From Euryarchaeota archaeon UBA486 (GTDB lineage: Archaea > Thermoplasmatota > Poseidoniia > Poseidoniales > Poseidoniaceae): a stretch of DNA of 33,338 nt. This document shows, piece by piece, positions 16,049 to 23,473 of this stretch; position 1 is the first letter of the stretch, and the number at the start of each line of letters is the position of its first letter. The translations under genes and the position numbers were made by a program. The notes beneath the pieces are model-generated. The model searched no databases. It saw nothing but the letters and a program-made list of their open reading frames with translations, and was not told the origin of the DNA. The stretch is from NCBI GenBank assembly GCA_002497765.1, contig DAET01000072.1, forward strand, positions 1 to 33,338. The letters run 5' to 3'.

Positions 16049-18173
16049 CAATCCAGTCGTCCGAGAGTTCACCGTGGCTCCAGCGGTGCCATTCGTGGCC
16101 GTGAACGCCATCGTGAGCGATCATCCACGCTTGGGTGGGCCCGATGATGAGTTGGCCGTAGGTCAGCGCCTCCGACGAATTGCCGCTGCCGGTCCAGGCG
16201 TTGTACGCCGGTCGCATGGCCTCGCCTTCGACCACCCACAAGGACACGCCTTGTGCTGAACCGTTGACCATGCCGTCGCTGACCACCAACCACCCGTCGC
16301 CGACGGATGCGATGCCCCTCACGTCCGACGACATCAATCCCGGTGTCAAGTCGTGAACGACCTGGCTTCCCTGCGGCGTCCCGTCCGTCATGCAGGTCTC
16401 CAGGCCGGTGCTGGCGGTCAGGCAATCAAACATCAACCGGGTGCCGGTGTTGGCGACGCCCACTTGTGCCCCCGGGGCAAGAATGCTGGAACTGAGTTGC
16501 AACGTGATGCCGTTGGCCAAGTTGCTGGTCCACAAGCGTGGCTCACCTGCAACGGTCTCCGCGTCAAAGATGAGGTTGTCTCCGATGAGGTGCAAACCCA
16601 TCCCTTCGCCCAACCGGGTGTCACCCGATGCCGGTGAAATTGAGGTGACCCACGCGTGCGTGCCGCTGTCGTGGAGGCGCAGCACCTGTTTGACACCGCC
16701 TCGAGATGCAGCGGCCAGCACATCGTTTCCAAACGTCAACAGGTTGGTCAGTTGTGAGCTTCCAAACGCATTGACGGACCATGCGGTCAGGGTCCCGTCC
16801 AGGTCCAAGCGATAGGGCTCAACGTCACCGTTGGTGTCCGAGGCGCTGAACCAAACAGCGTGCTCGTTGGTGTGAAGCCATGCTTGACCGAACTGGTTGA
16901 GTTCTGAGAGGTTGTCGGTCACGGCTTGCTGTTGAGCCGTGTTCCAAATGGGCAGGGTGGTCCACGTTCGGAGATCGCTGCCGTTGGTCCACAGCAGGTC
17001 GTTGGTGGGGGAGCGAAACAGCAAACCGTCAGCCCACGGCCGTGGAGCGACGGTTTCGACCGGTCCAAGGGCTCGCGTTCCGTTCTCGGTTCCGTCGCTG
17101 ACCCACAGCTGCCGTCCGTTGGCGCCGTCGGTGGCATCGAACAGCACCAAGGCTCCATCGTTGATGGCGTGAAGTCCGAGGTCACGACCGGGCATGGCGT
17201 CACCGTTGGGGTGGAGGTTGAGGATCATCGCGGTCTCGTTGAGGCCAGGGCGATGGAGGTGCAGTTCACAGCCGTTGGTCCCATCGTTTCCGGCGAAGAC
17301 CAACCCATCGAGGCCGTCGGCCCATGCGGCAGCGTCGCACCCACTGGTCATCGAGTTTCCAGTTCCGCTGAGCAGATCCGTCACCCGCTCGGAACGAAGG
17401 GGTTCGAAGCAGAAATTCAGGGTCTCACGCACCTCATCATCCTCCAACAGGTCGTTGTTGGCAACGCCTTCAGCGGTACCGTCGTCCACGCCGAATCGCA
17501 CCACGAAACCGTCGGCACAGATGTAGGAGGGTGCAGCCACCTTGTCGACCAGCGCTCCAGCCCCTTGGGTCCCATCAAGACCGTGGGTGCCGTTGTCCCC
17601 GTCCCGGCCGACGATGCCGTTGCACAGCGTGGCCTCGGAGATGATTTCGTCCTCGTCGAGGATGTTGTTTTCGTTGTAATCCAAGCCGCTGTGCATCGTC
17701 ATCCCGCCCTCCGGGCAGGTGCTATTCTGCGGCGAGACCGCCTCGGTAGAGAGGAGTTGAATCGGTGCGTGTTCCCCCGAATCACCGGCTTGACCCTGCG
17801 GGCCGGACAGGCCGCGCAAACCGTGGCAGATGGCGGTGGTGTCCTGGCGTTCACCTTCGTCGAGGACGTCGTTACCGTTGATGTCAAAGCCCGTGTGGAT
17901 GTGATAGCCGCCTTGGTTGCACGGTGCAACGGGCTCAAAGGGTTCGGATTCAACCAGCCATGGCGTGGCGGTGGTCTGGTCAGGGGTTGCGCCGATGAGG
18001 GCGTGGTTGTAGGTGGCGAGCAAGAGCACGGTGATCAGCGTCAAGGTTTGGACGACGGCCAGCCAGCGTCGATGGCGATGCGGTGGATGGTCTGGCGAGA
18101 CTTGTTCGTTTTGCGCTTCATGTTCTGGCCGAGTTGATTCGTTTCCTGCAGTTGTTTGCATGAACCGAGACAT
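16035..18173 (-). CDS. Membrane-anchored surface protein with Cys-framed EF-hand-like loops, collagen-like triplets and a putative propeller
   Basis: This is a 712-residue protein of type II topology: a short basic cytoplasmic N-terminus, a membrane segment at about 37-57 (WLAVVQTLTLITVLLLATY), then an ectodomain. Three modules follow, framed by Cys85/116, Cys153/184 and Cys219/255. The first two carry GGYHIHTGFDINGNDVLDEGE-like sequences whose DxNxNxxLDxxE cores match a 12-position EF-hand calcium loop; this resembles the DUF7151 type (name from memory). Between the modules are collagen-like Gly-X-Y runs, six triplets near 118-135 and seven near 187-207. The C-terminal part repeats ATDGANGRQLWVSDGTENGT-like units, suggesting a beta-propeller. 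I start at the ATG at 18173; a TTG nine bases upstream and Met5 (18161) are alternatives. Surface binding or adhesion is inferred. No enzymatic residues are recognised. Confidence 0.85.
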   Translation of the reverse strand: MSRFMQTTAGNESTRPEHEAQNEQVSPDHPPHRHRRWLAVVQTLTLITVLLLATYNHALIGATPDQTTATPWLVESEPFEPVAPCNQGGYHIHTGFDINGNDVLDEGERQDTTAICHGLRGLSGPQGQAGDSGEHAPIQLLSTEAVSPQNSTCPEGGMTMHSGLDYNENNILDEDEIISEATLCNGIVGRDGDNGTHGLDGTQGAGALVDKVAAPSYICADGFVVRFGVDDGTAEGVANNDLLEDDEVRETLNFCFEPLRSERVTDLLSGTGNSMTSGCDAAAWADGLDGLVFAGNDGTNGCELHLHRPGLNETAMILNLHPNGDAMPGRDLGLHAINDGALVLFDATDGANGRQLWVSDGTENGTRALGPVETVAPRPWADGLLFRSPTNDLLWTNGSDLRTWTTLPIWNTAQQQAVTDNLSELNQFGQAWLHTNEHAVWFSASDTNGDVEPYRLDLDGTLTAWSVNAFGSSQLTNLLTFGNDVLAAASRGGVKQVLRLHDSGTHAWVTSISPASGDTRLGEGMGLHLIGDNLIFDAETVAGEPRLWTSNLANGITLQLSSSILAPGAQVGVANTGTRLMFDCLTASTGLETCMTDGTPQGSQVVHDLTPGLMSSDVRGIASVGDGWLVVSDGMVNGSAQGVSLWVVEGEAMRPAYNAWTGSGNSSEALTYGQLIIGPTQAWMIAHDGVHGHEWHRWSHGELSDDWIVIRR

Positions 18174-18324
18174 CTGCTTCAATCGTTCTAAAACTACCGC
18201 CGTTCATTATCGCGTTCAGCCCTTGTTGAGCCACGGCAGAAGGGAAAACACGAGGTGCGCATGGTTGTTCATCGGAGGTGGTGTCGAGGGGTGAATTCAT
18301 GAGGCTTCAACCGATGGCAAGGCC

Positions 18325-20100
18325 ATGGAGCCCCCTCAACGCCTGCTTGACCAACTGGCCGGGCAGGAGGGGAACACGCGCCAGAAAGCAGCCCGCCTGG
18401 TCATTGATTTGGCGGACACGGCCAAGGCCGATGGCTACTTGGAAGCTGTTCATGCCCACGTTTCTGGCGTTTCCGTCATCACCGGTGGCCACGGCCTACG
18501 CCGCTTCTTGCAGGACCTCTCGGCGGACGGCGACGGCCACGTGGCCATCCCGACCACGCTGAACTCTGCAGGCTGCGACCGTGAAAAAATGGAAGAAATG
18601 GACATCGAGTGGCCCGATTTTCTCGAGCAACAATTTGAGATTGTTCAGGCGTACGAGCGCTTGGGCATCGACGCCACCTTGTCGTGCACGCCCTACGACC
18701 GTGGCATCGAGGACGAGACCGGCATCGCCACGTGGGCGGAATCCAACGCCGTTTGCTTTTCCAACACCTGGACCTCGCTTATCACCAACCGTGAATCGGG
18801 CTTGTCAGCTTTGGCCACGGCGTTGACCGGTTTTGCACCGCGTTGGGGGCTTCATCTGCCTGAACACCGCGTACCCAACATGCATGTTCATGTCGACTGC
18901 GAGATGAGCCACCTGTCCGACTGGTCGGTTCTTGGCGACTGGATGGGCAAGCAGGTCCGTCCGGAATGGAACATGCCGTACGGCCCGATGCCCTACATTA
19001 CGGGGCTGCCCGATTTCATGTCCTTCGCCTCAAAAAAAGCCCTTACGGCCGCTGCAGCCAACTACGGCTGTGCCATGCTGTGGGCAGAGGGTCACACGGG
19101 CGCCCCTCCCTTGGAGGTTAACGACGACGGGACGGTCGCACCGCCCTCGGGTGGCTGGCAAGGCTCACTGACCTTTACCCAAGCCGATTTGGACCAGCGC
19201 TACGCTGACCTCGCTCCTCAAGGGCAAGTTGACCTGGTGGTTATTGGATGCCCTCAAGCCAGTTTGGAAGAACTTCGCATCACGGCCTCAGCCCTCCGGT
19301 CGCACATGGAAATGGGACGCCGTATTCCCGACCACCGGCTTTGGGTCTTCACGAGTGGCGAAAACTACGCCTTGGCCGAGGCGGACGGCACCATCGAGCT
19401 GTTGGAAGAAGGTGGAGCGTTGTTGCTCAAAGACACCTGCCCGGAGGTCACGCCCTACAACCGGTCAAAGTACAACCACCTGCTCACGAACTCGCTCAAG
19501 GCGGAGCACTACTTGACCAGTGGACTGAATCGGCTGCCCACGTCGGTGATGCCCATCGAAGCCTGCGTTGCCCACGCCATCGACCCGTCGCTGGCCCAAG
19601 GTCCCGTTCCCGTGCTTAACCCAAAGGCGCAACCGCAGCACGCCTCCTCCAAGACCTATCGTTCCGACGATGCGCTGCTCTCCGGGTCCGGTTTGCGCTC
19701 TCAGGCTGACTTTACCGTGCGGGGTCGTGCCCTCGTCACCGACGTGCCCATCACCTACCTCGGCTATGTCAACCGAGACACCGGTGTCATCGAAGAGCCG
19801 GGCCATCCGCTGGACGGCGTGGCGATTGAGGATACGATTCTCGTCTATCCCAAAGGTTCCGGCTCAACGGTGGCCCCCTACGTGCTGATGGGCCTCATCT
19901 ACACGGACAAGGGGCCAAAAGCGGTGGTGAACCGAGACATCTGCCCTTTGACCCTGCCCGCCTGCTCCCTGCTCGGCTTGCCCTACGGCCACGGCTTTGA
20001 CGCCGACCCGTGCATGGCCGTCAACACCGGCGATACCGTCGAATTCCGTCGAACATCCTCCGGTGTGGAGTTGGAGGTTCTGGAGCGTGTCCAGCCGTGA
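18325..20100 (+). CDS. Aconitase X, large and small domains fused
   Basis: The 591-residue protein combines an AcnX catalytic part (about 1-415) with the swivelling small-subunit part (about 460-590). Diagnostic stretches are TTLNSAGCD, SCTPYDRGIED, the NMHVHVDCEMSHLSDW region, VIGCPQASLEEL (Cys309) and LLKDTCPEVTPY (Cys372). In the small part they are GRALVTDVPITYLGYVNRDTG, HPLDGVAIEDTILVYPKGSGS and KAVVNRDICPLTLP. Several conserved Cys are candidates for iron-sulfur cluster ligands. In archaea the family's known role is phosphomevalonate dehydratase of the archaeal mevalonate pathway, usually as two separate subunits. Fused bacterial relatives dehydrate hydroxyproline. Both substrates stay open because no isoprenoid or proline genes lie nearby. 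The ATG at 18325 is the first in frame, with AAGG close upstream. The epimerase gene follows immediately. Confidence 0.88.
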   Translation: MEPPQRLLDQLAGQEGNTRQKAARLVIDLADTAKADGYLEAVHAHVSGVSVITGGHGLRRFLQDLSADGDGHVAIPTTLNSAGCDREKMEEMDIEWPDFLEQQFEIVQAYERLGIDATLSCTPYDRGIEDETGIATWAESNAVCFSNTWTSLITNRESGLSALATALTGFAPRWGLHLPEHRVPNMHVHVDCEMSHLSDWSVLGDWMGKQVRPEWNMPYGPMPYITGLPDFMSFASKKALTAAAANYGCAMLWAEGHTGAPPLEVNDDGTVAPPSGGWQGSLTFTQADLDQRYADLAPQGQVDLVVIGCPQASLEELRITASALRSHMEMGRRIPDHRLWVFTSGENYALAEADGTIELLEEGGALLLKDTCPEVTPYNRSKYNHLLTNSLKAEHYLTSGLNRLPTSVMPIEACVAHAIDPSLAQGPVPVLNPKAQPQHASSKTYRSDDALLSGSGLRSQADFTVRGRALVTDVPITYLGYVNRDTGVIEEPGHPLDGVAIEDTILVYPKGSGSTVAPYVLMGLIYTDKGPKAVVNRDICPLTLPACSLLGLPYGHGFDADPCMAVNTGDTVEFRRTSSGVELEVLERVQP

Positions 20101-20102
20101 GC

Positions 20103-21083
20103 ATGCGGGTCGTCGTCACCGGTGGGGCGGGCTTCATCGGTGCTTCGCTCGTTCGTCGGCTCTTGGATGAAGGTCACACCGTCGCCGTGTTGGACAACTT
20201 TTGGCGAGGTACCATGTCCAACTTGGCGTCGGTCAGCACCCACCCTTCGCTGACCGTGATCGAGGGCGACGTGATCCTGGCCGATGATCTTCAACGCTGC
20301 CACGATGCGCTGGGCGGCGTTGATGTGGTCCATCACCTGGCCGCCATCAACGGGACCAAATGGTTCCACGAAGCGGCCATGGAGGTCATCGACGTCAACG
20401 TGAACGGCACGCTGGTGGCGCTGCGCCAAGCCCTCGCGTGGGAGGCGCGCTTTGTGCTGGCCTCATCGCCGGAAGCCTTCGGTGAAAACGAGCGGATGCC
20501 GCTCGGAAACGTCGACACCAGCCAGTTCCCCTCGGCCGCTGACCACCAACGATTTTCCTACGGTGCGAGCAAGTACCTCGACGAGGTGGCCTTGCATCAC
20601 GCTGTATCAAAGGGTCTGGACGGTCGCATCGTACGACCGTTCAACGCCTACGGCGTGGACATGCTCGGCGATGCCTACGGTCAGGTGGTTGGGATGTTCT
20701 TTCAGGCGGTTCGGCAGCAGCGACCCATGGCTGTCCACGGTGACGGAAGCCAAACACGGAGCCTCACCTACATCGACGATATCGTTGACGGGTTTTACCG
20801 GGCGGGGCACATGGACGCTGCCTTGGACGGCTCTTCCCTAAGCGGACACAGTTTCAACGTTGGTTCAACCGAGGAGGTTAGCATTCGAGCGCTGGCCGAG
20901 GCCGTCAACCGAACCGTTGGCTCCATGGCGGTGGATTGCGTGTTGGGCGGGGGTTATTTCGGGGATTCGAAACGACGGTTGCCCGACACCAGCACTGCTG
21001 AAGCATTACTCGGTTGGTCTTGCAAAGTCTCGCTCGAGGACGGTTTGCAGCGGGTTTGGAACGCTCTTCAGGCTGGGCCGTAG
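20103..21083 (+). CDS. NAD-dependent nucleotide-sugar epimerase/dehydratase (extended SDR)
   Basis: The 326-residue protein is an extended short-chain dehydrogenase. The N-terminal Rossmann motif TGGAGFIG binds NAD(H). HHLAAINGTKWF and LASSPEAFGE supply the strand and catalytic Ser. FSYGASKYLDEV gives the YxxxK pair. RPFNAYG and the C-terminal FNVGSTEEVSIRALAEAV match the nucleotide-sugar-binding half of GalE/RmlB-like enzymes. The exact sugar cannot be read from sequence. The ATG at 20103 gives the canonical start MRVVVTGG. A GTG at 20097, overlapping the aconitase X stop as GTGA with GGAG upstream, is an alternative two codons earlier. Either way the gene is tightly linked to the AcnX gene. 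Its last 16 bases overlap the end of the convergent flavin-reductase-like gene. Confidence 0.9.
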   Translation: MRVVVTGGAGFIGASLVRRLLDEGHTVAVLDNFWRGTMSNLASVSTHPSLTVIEGDVILADDLQRCHDALGGVDVVHHLAAINGTKWFHEAAMEVIDVNVNGTLVALRQALAWEARFVLASSPEAFGENERMPLGNVDTSQFPSAADHQRFSYGASKYLDEVALHHAVSKGLDGRIVRPFNAYGVDMLGDAYGQVVGMFFQAVRQQRPMAVHGDGSQTRSLTYIDDIVDGFYRAGHMDAALDGSSLSGHSFNVGSTEEVSIRALAEAVNRTVGSMAVDCVLGGGYFGDSKRRLPDTSTAEALLGWSCKVSLEDGLQRVWNALQAGP

Positions 21084-21877
21084 TGCTTGAGCACCCGTTG
21101 TGTCCAGCCTTGCGGCGAGGGCGTCATGTCGTCCCGTCCGTGCTGGCACAACACGTCGAGCCCTCCACTTGGAAGGGTGGAGGAGGAGAACCAAACGGCG
21201 TCCACCTTGAGCACGACGAGGGTTGCCACGGCGTCGGGGAGTGGATGCTCTTCAACGTAGGTGGCTTCGATGGCGGCGACGGCTTCCTCGATCAACAGCG
21301 GTTGGTCAGCCACGGTTGGCAGGTCGAGTAGCCCCCCTTCGTCCTCGCCTTGGGGCAAGGGCGTGGCCGTTTCGTCAACGATAAACGCGCCGCGTGGTGT
21401 AGGCGGCATCATGTTGAGCAGGACCTTTCCTGTGGTCCGGAGGTTGTGGAGTGTGTCCCGAGGGCGCTTGTCTTTGTGAATGGAAAAGGAGGCGGTCAAG
21501 TAAGGTGGGGCGGTGGAGACCTGCATAACCGACGAGAGCGGTGCGAAATTTCGCCCGCCTTCCTCATCGTGTGAGCCGGCGACCACCACGGGGCGAGGCG
21601 AGAGCACGCTGTTGAGCCATGTGCTCCGCTCAACGTGATCCATGCCCTCCACGTCAAGCCGAAGCAGGGCTGGTTGATGCGTGGCCGTGGGCTCAAACCA
21701 CCGGTCAAGGGTGCCGTTGGCGATTTCTTCGAGGGCGTGTTCGTTGAATTCGATGTAGGCTTCCCATCGTGGGATGTCCTCGAGTTCCCCGCGAGCTTGC
21801 TTCCGTTCGATGGAGGCCCTGGCGTAGTCGTTGCACTTGCGGAGGAAGGCCGCCACTGCTGTGCGTTCATCGGTCAT
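21068..21877 (-). CDS. Flavin-reductase-like (FMN-binding split-barrel) protein
   Basis: The 269-residue product has a helical N-terminal stretch (1-80) and then a domain typical of the flavin-reductase-like family (DIM6/NTAB, COG1853): LSPRPVVVAGSHDEEGGRNF, APLSSVMQVSTAPPYLTASF, KDKRPRDTLHNLRTTGKVLL and NMM. That fold binds FMN as a dimer and supports flavin or related redox reactions. The substrate is unknown. No signal peptide is present. The ATG overlaps the stop of the upstream acetyltransferase gene as ATGA, a sign of translational coupling. It is the third gene of the bcp-acetyltransferase-flavoprotein run and ends inside the 3' end of the convergent epimerase gene. Confidence 0.82.
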   Translation of the reverse strand: MTDERTAVAAFLRKCNDYARASIERKQARGELEDIPRWEAYIEFNEHALEEIANGTLDRWFEPTATHQPALLRLDVEGMDHVERSTWLNSVLSPRPVVVAGSHDEEGGRNFAPLSSVMQVSTAPPYLTASFSIHKDKRPRDTLHNLRTTGKVLLNMMPPTPRGAFIVDETATPLPQGEDEGGLLDLPTVADQPLLIEEAVAAIEATYVEEHPLPDAVATLVVLKVDAVWFSSSTLPSGGLDVLCQHGRDDMTPSPQGWTQRVLKHYGPA

Positions 21878-22353
21878 GTCCTTGCCTCCCGCCGTGCTTC
21901 ATAGTCCTCTCTCGTCATCAAGAATACAGCAGGGTTACCGCCCCAAACCTCGCCTGCGGGGAGGGGGCGCGTCAACACGGCACCGGCAGCGAGGACGGCT
22001 CGCTCACCGACGTTGTTGCCCGGCACGATGGTGGCGTTGCCGCCGATAACGGCTTCATCACCGATGTGAACCGGTTGCCACTTTCCTCGGTCATTTGAGG
22101 GCGGGTACTTGTCGTTGAGGATGACGGCTGCGGGACCGATGAACACACGGTCGCCGAGTTGGCAGTCGTCAGCGATGTAGGCGCTTCCTTGGACCTTGCA
22201 GCCTTCGCCCATGGTGACGCGTTGACCGATGTGAGCGAGGGCACCAACAGAGGAACCTGAACCGATGACAGCGTCCCTCCCAATGTGGCATGGCCACCAA
22301 GCAACGCTACCGCCGAGCTCCACACGCTGGCCCGTCAACGGCAGGTCGTCCAT
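21874..22353 (-). CDS. Hexapeptide-repeat (left-handed beta-helix) acetyltransferase
   Basis: The 159-residue product is a string of hexapeptide repeats (for example HIGRDAVIGSGSSVGALAHI and GDRVFIGPAAVILNDKYPP). It ends in VIGGNATIVPGNNVGERAVL, AAGAVLTRPLPAGEVWGGNP. The order NDKYP, then HIGDEAVIGGNATIVPG, then GNPA is that of WlbB/WbpD-type acetyltransferases, which N-acetylate amino groups on nucleotide sugars using acetyl-CoA. The frame is open to a TTG at 22380, but the ATG at 22353 has a clear GAGG site eight bases upstream that overlaps the bcp stop as TGAGG, so I start there. It overlaps the downstream flavin-reductase-like gene by four bases (ATGA). A role in surface or archaellin glycan synthesis is possible but not shown. 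Confidence 0.85.
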   Translation of the reverse strand: MDDLPLTGQRVELGGSVAWWPCHIGRDAVIGSGSSVGALAHIGQRVTMGEGCKVQGSAYIADDCQLGDRVFIGPAAVILNDKYPPSNDRGKWQPVHIGDEAVIGGNATIVPGNNVGERAVLAAGAVLTRPLPAGEVWGGNPAVFLMTREDYEARREART

Positions 22354-22363
22354 GCCGTTCGCC

Positions 22364-22849
22364 TCATTCACCCAGGCCAAGTTCTCGCATCAACATGCCA
22401 ACGTGGCCCTTGGCCTTGACGTTGTAGCGACACCAAGCGAGCGTCCCGTCGGGGCTGATCACGAACGTGGAGCGGGCGCATCCCATGTATTCTCGACCGT
22501 AATTCATCTTGAGGCGCCATGCGCCAAAGGCGTTGTGAAGGGCAAGGTCTTCGTCGACCAGCAGCGGGAAATTGAGTTCCTGCTTCTCCACAAAGCGCTG
22601 GTGGGACTTGGCTGAGTCCTTTGAGACGCCCAAGACGGCGTAGGACTCGCCGTTGAGGCGACCCATGTTGTCCCTGAAGTCGCAGGCTTGCGTGGTGCAG
22701 CCGGGCGTGGAGTCTTTCGGGTAGAAGTAGAGGATGACGGTTTTTCCTTCGTCGAGGTAGGCTTGCAGGCTGTGTTCGTTTCCGTGTTCGTCCGTGGCGG
22801 TGAAGACCGGGGCGGCATCGCCAGCGCTGAGTTCAATCGTTTCGCTCAT
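22364..22849 (-). CDS. bcp: Peroxiredoxin, Bcp/PrxQ type
   Basis: The 161-residue thiol peroxidase reduces hydrogen peroxide and organic hydroperoxides. The signature YFYPKDSTPGCTTQACDFRD holds the peroxidatic Cys51 and a resolving candidate, Cys56, five residues later as in PrxQ. Further family features are VLGVSKDSAKSHQRFVEK, NFPLLVDEDLALHNAFGAW and ARSTFVISPDG. The frame extends upstream of 22849, but the extra residues read through the AT-rich promoter region. The ATG at 22849 gives the typical MSETIELSAGDAAPVF start. It is probably the first gene of an operon with the acetyltransferase and flavoprotein. Its promoter lies in the 186-base region it shares with the archaellum-linked genes. 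Confidence 0.95.
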   Translation of the reverse strand: MSETIELSAGDAAPVFTATDEHGNEHSLQAYLDEGKTVILYFYPKDSTPGCTTQACDFRDNMGRLNGESYAVLGVSKDSAKSHQRFVEKQELNFPLLVDEDLALHNAFGAWRLKMNYGREYMGCARSTFVISPDGTLAWCRYNVKAKGHVGMLMRELGLGE

Positions 22850-22884
22850 GCATCCAACCTTGGGGCTCGCCACTAAAGCCATTG

Positions 22885-22920
22885 CTTTGATTTTTGATAC
22901 AAAATACAGCCGAATCAAAG
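22885..22920. promoter_or_regulatory. Inverted repeat CTTTGAT / ATCAAAG upstream of bcp
   Basis: CTTTGAT at 22885-22891 and ATCAAAG at 22914-22920 form a perfect seven-base inverted repeat with 22 bases between the arms. The AT-rich spacer includes GATACAAAATAC, the best TATA candidate for bcp on the minus strand, about 45-50 bases upstream of its ATG. A repeat flanking a promoter in this way could be an operator for a dimeric regulator; that is inference. Confidence 0.35.
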
Positions 22921-22921
22921 G

Positions 22922-22940
22922 TAAATATCTCCTCTATAAC
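22922..22940 (+). promoter_or_regulatory. Candidate TATA region for the archaellum-linked operon
   Basis: TAAATATC (22922-22929), preceded by the purine-rich ATCAAAGG, and CTATAAC (22934-22940) are the most TATA-like strings on the plus strand before the long run of genes starting at 23036. With normal archaeal spacing, transcription would begin around 22950-22965. The choice between the two is not decidable by eye. Confidence 0.4.
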
Positions 22941-22946
22941 GCGTTT

Positions 22947-22988
22947 ATTCATGATGAATGAAAACTCATTCATGCCGGGTGATTCATG
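22947..22988. promoter_or_regulatory. Three ATTCATG copies with an 8-bp inverted repeat (candidate operator)
   Basis: ATTCATG occurs at 22947-22953, 22968-22974 and 22982-22988. An inverted copy lies between the first two, so ATGAATGA (22954-22961) and TCATTCAT (22966-22973) form a perfect eight-base hairpin or palindrome around AAAC. The cluster sits where transcription should start or just after it, a usual position for a repressor site. Confidence 0.45.
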
Positions 22989-23035
22989 GGGTTGCGACCG
23001 ATTCTTTGAATAACTGCCTGTGTGACAAGAGACCT

Positions 23036-23473
23036 ATGGTCGGCGCACGTATGTCAAGGCGAGCGCGTCGTCATTTCAAAAAAATACAACGTGCTGACAC
23101 GAAATACGCCCTTCAGGAAATTGCCAGCACCATTCAAACCGACCTTGACAAGCGCTTGCTGAGTTATGATGAAGCGCTGATGCTCGGCAACATGATACAA
23201 AACAGAGCCGATCAAGTGCCTGGGGACGCCATCGTCTACGCCATCTCCGACCGCGATGCCTACCGTCGCACCCTCGAACTCTACCTTCGGGATGCTCTCC
23301 TCACCCGCACAGAGCAACTCCTGCTCTGGGAAGAACGCCGCCGCCTCGGCATTTCGGATGCCGAGCACGACACGTTGCTCAACCAACTGCTCGCTCAGTG
23401 GAAGCGTCAAGGGAAGTCGGTCACCATCGACCGCTTCACGGAACCCAATCGTGGAGGTGCTGACCCTGTCTAA
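23036..23473 (+). CDS. Hypothetical basic helical protein, first gene of the archaellum-linked run
   Basis: From the ATG at 23036 the product has 145 residues, almost entirely alpha-helical and rich in Arg, Lys and Leu (SRRARRHFKKIQRADTKYAL, LRDALLTRTEQLLLWEERRR). No membrane segment or signal peptide is present, so it is probably cytoplasmic. The N-terminal basic stretch could bind nucleic acid or membrane, but no known DNA-binding motif is evident. The ATG at 23051 is an alternative start. The first ATG of the frame (22958) lies within the ATTCATG repeat cluster and would add an unlikely N-terminus. Its end overlaps the next gene by about 23 bases, so the two are coupled. It could be a regulator or an assembly factor for the locus; the family is not recognised. 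Confidence 0.65.
   Translation: MVGARMSRRARRHFKKIQRADTKYALQEIASTIQTDLDKRLLSYDEALMLGNMIQNRADQVPGDAIVYAISDRDAYRRTLELYLRDALLTRTEQLLLWEERRRLGISDAEHDTLLNQLLAQWKRQGKSVTIDRFTEPNRGGADPV

Noticed and set aside
16926..18137. Plus-strand open frame (403 codons) opposite the EF-hand-like surface protein
   Set aside because: It has no domain signature, while the minus-strand frame shows a membrane anchor, Cys-framed repeats and Gly-X-Y triplets.
22958..23035. Translation of the small archaellum-linked gene from the ATG at 22958
   Set aside because: This ATG lies in the ATTCATG repeats close to the expected transcription start, and it adds a Cys/His-rich stretch unlike the rest of the protein. The ATG at 23036 or 23051 is more likely.
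23256..23450. N-terminal extension of the giant membrane protein from the ATG at 23256
   Set aside because: It overlaps the coding part of the previous gene in another frame, has a Ser/Arg-rich shadow composition and would bury the signal peptide.
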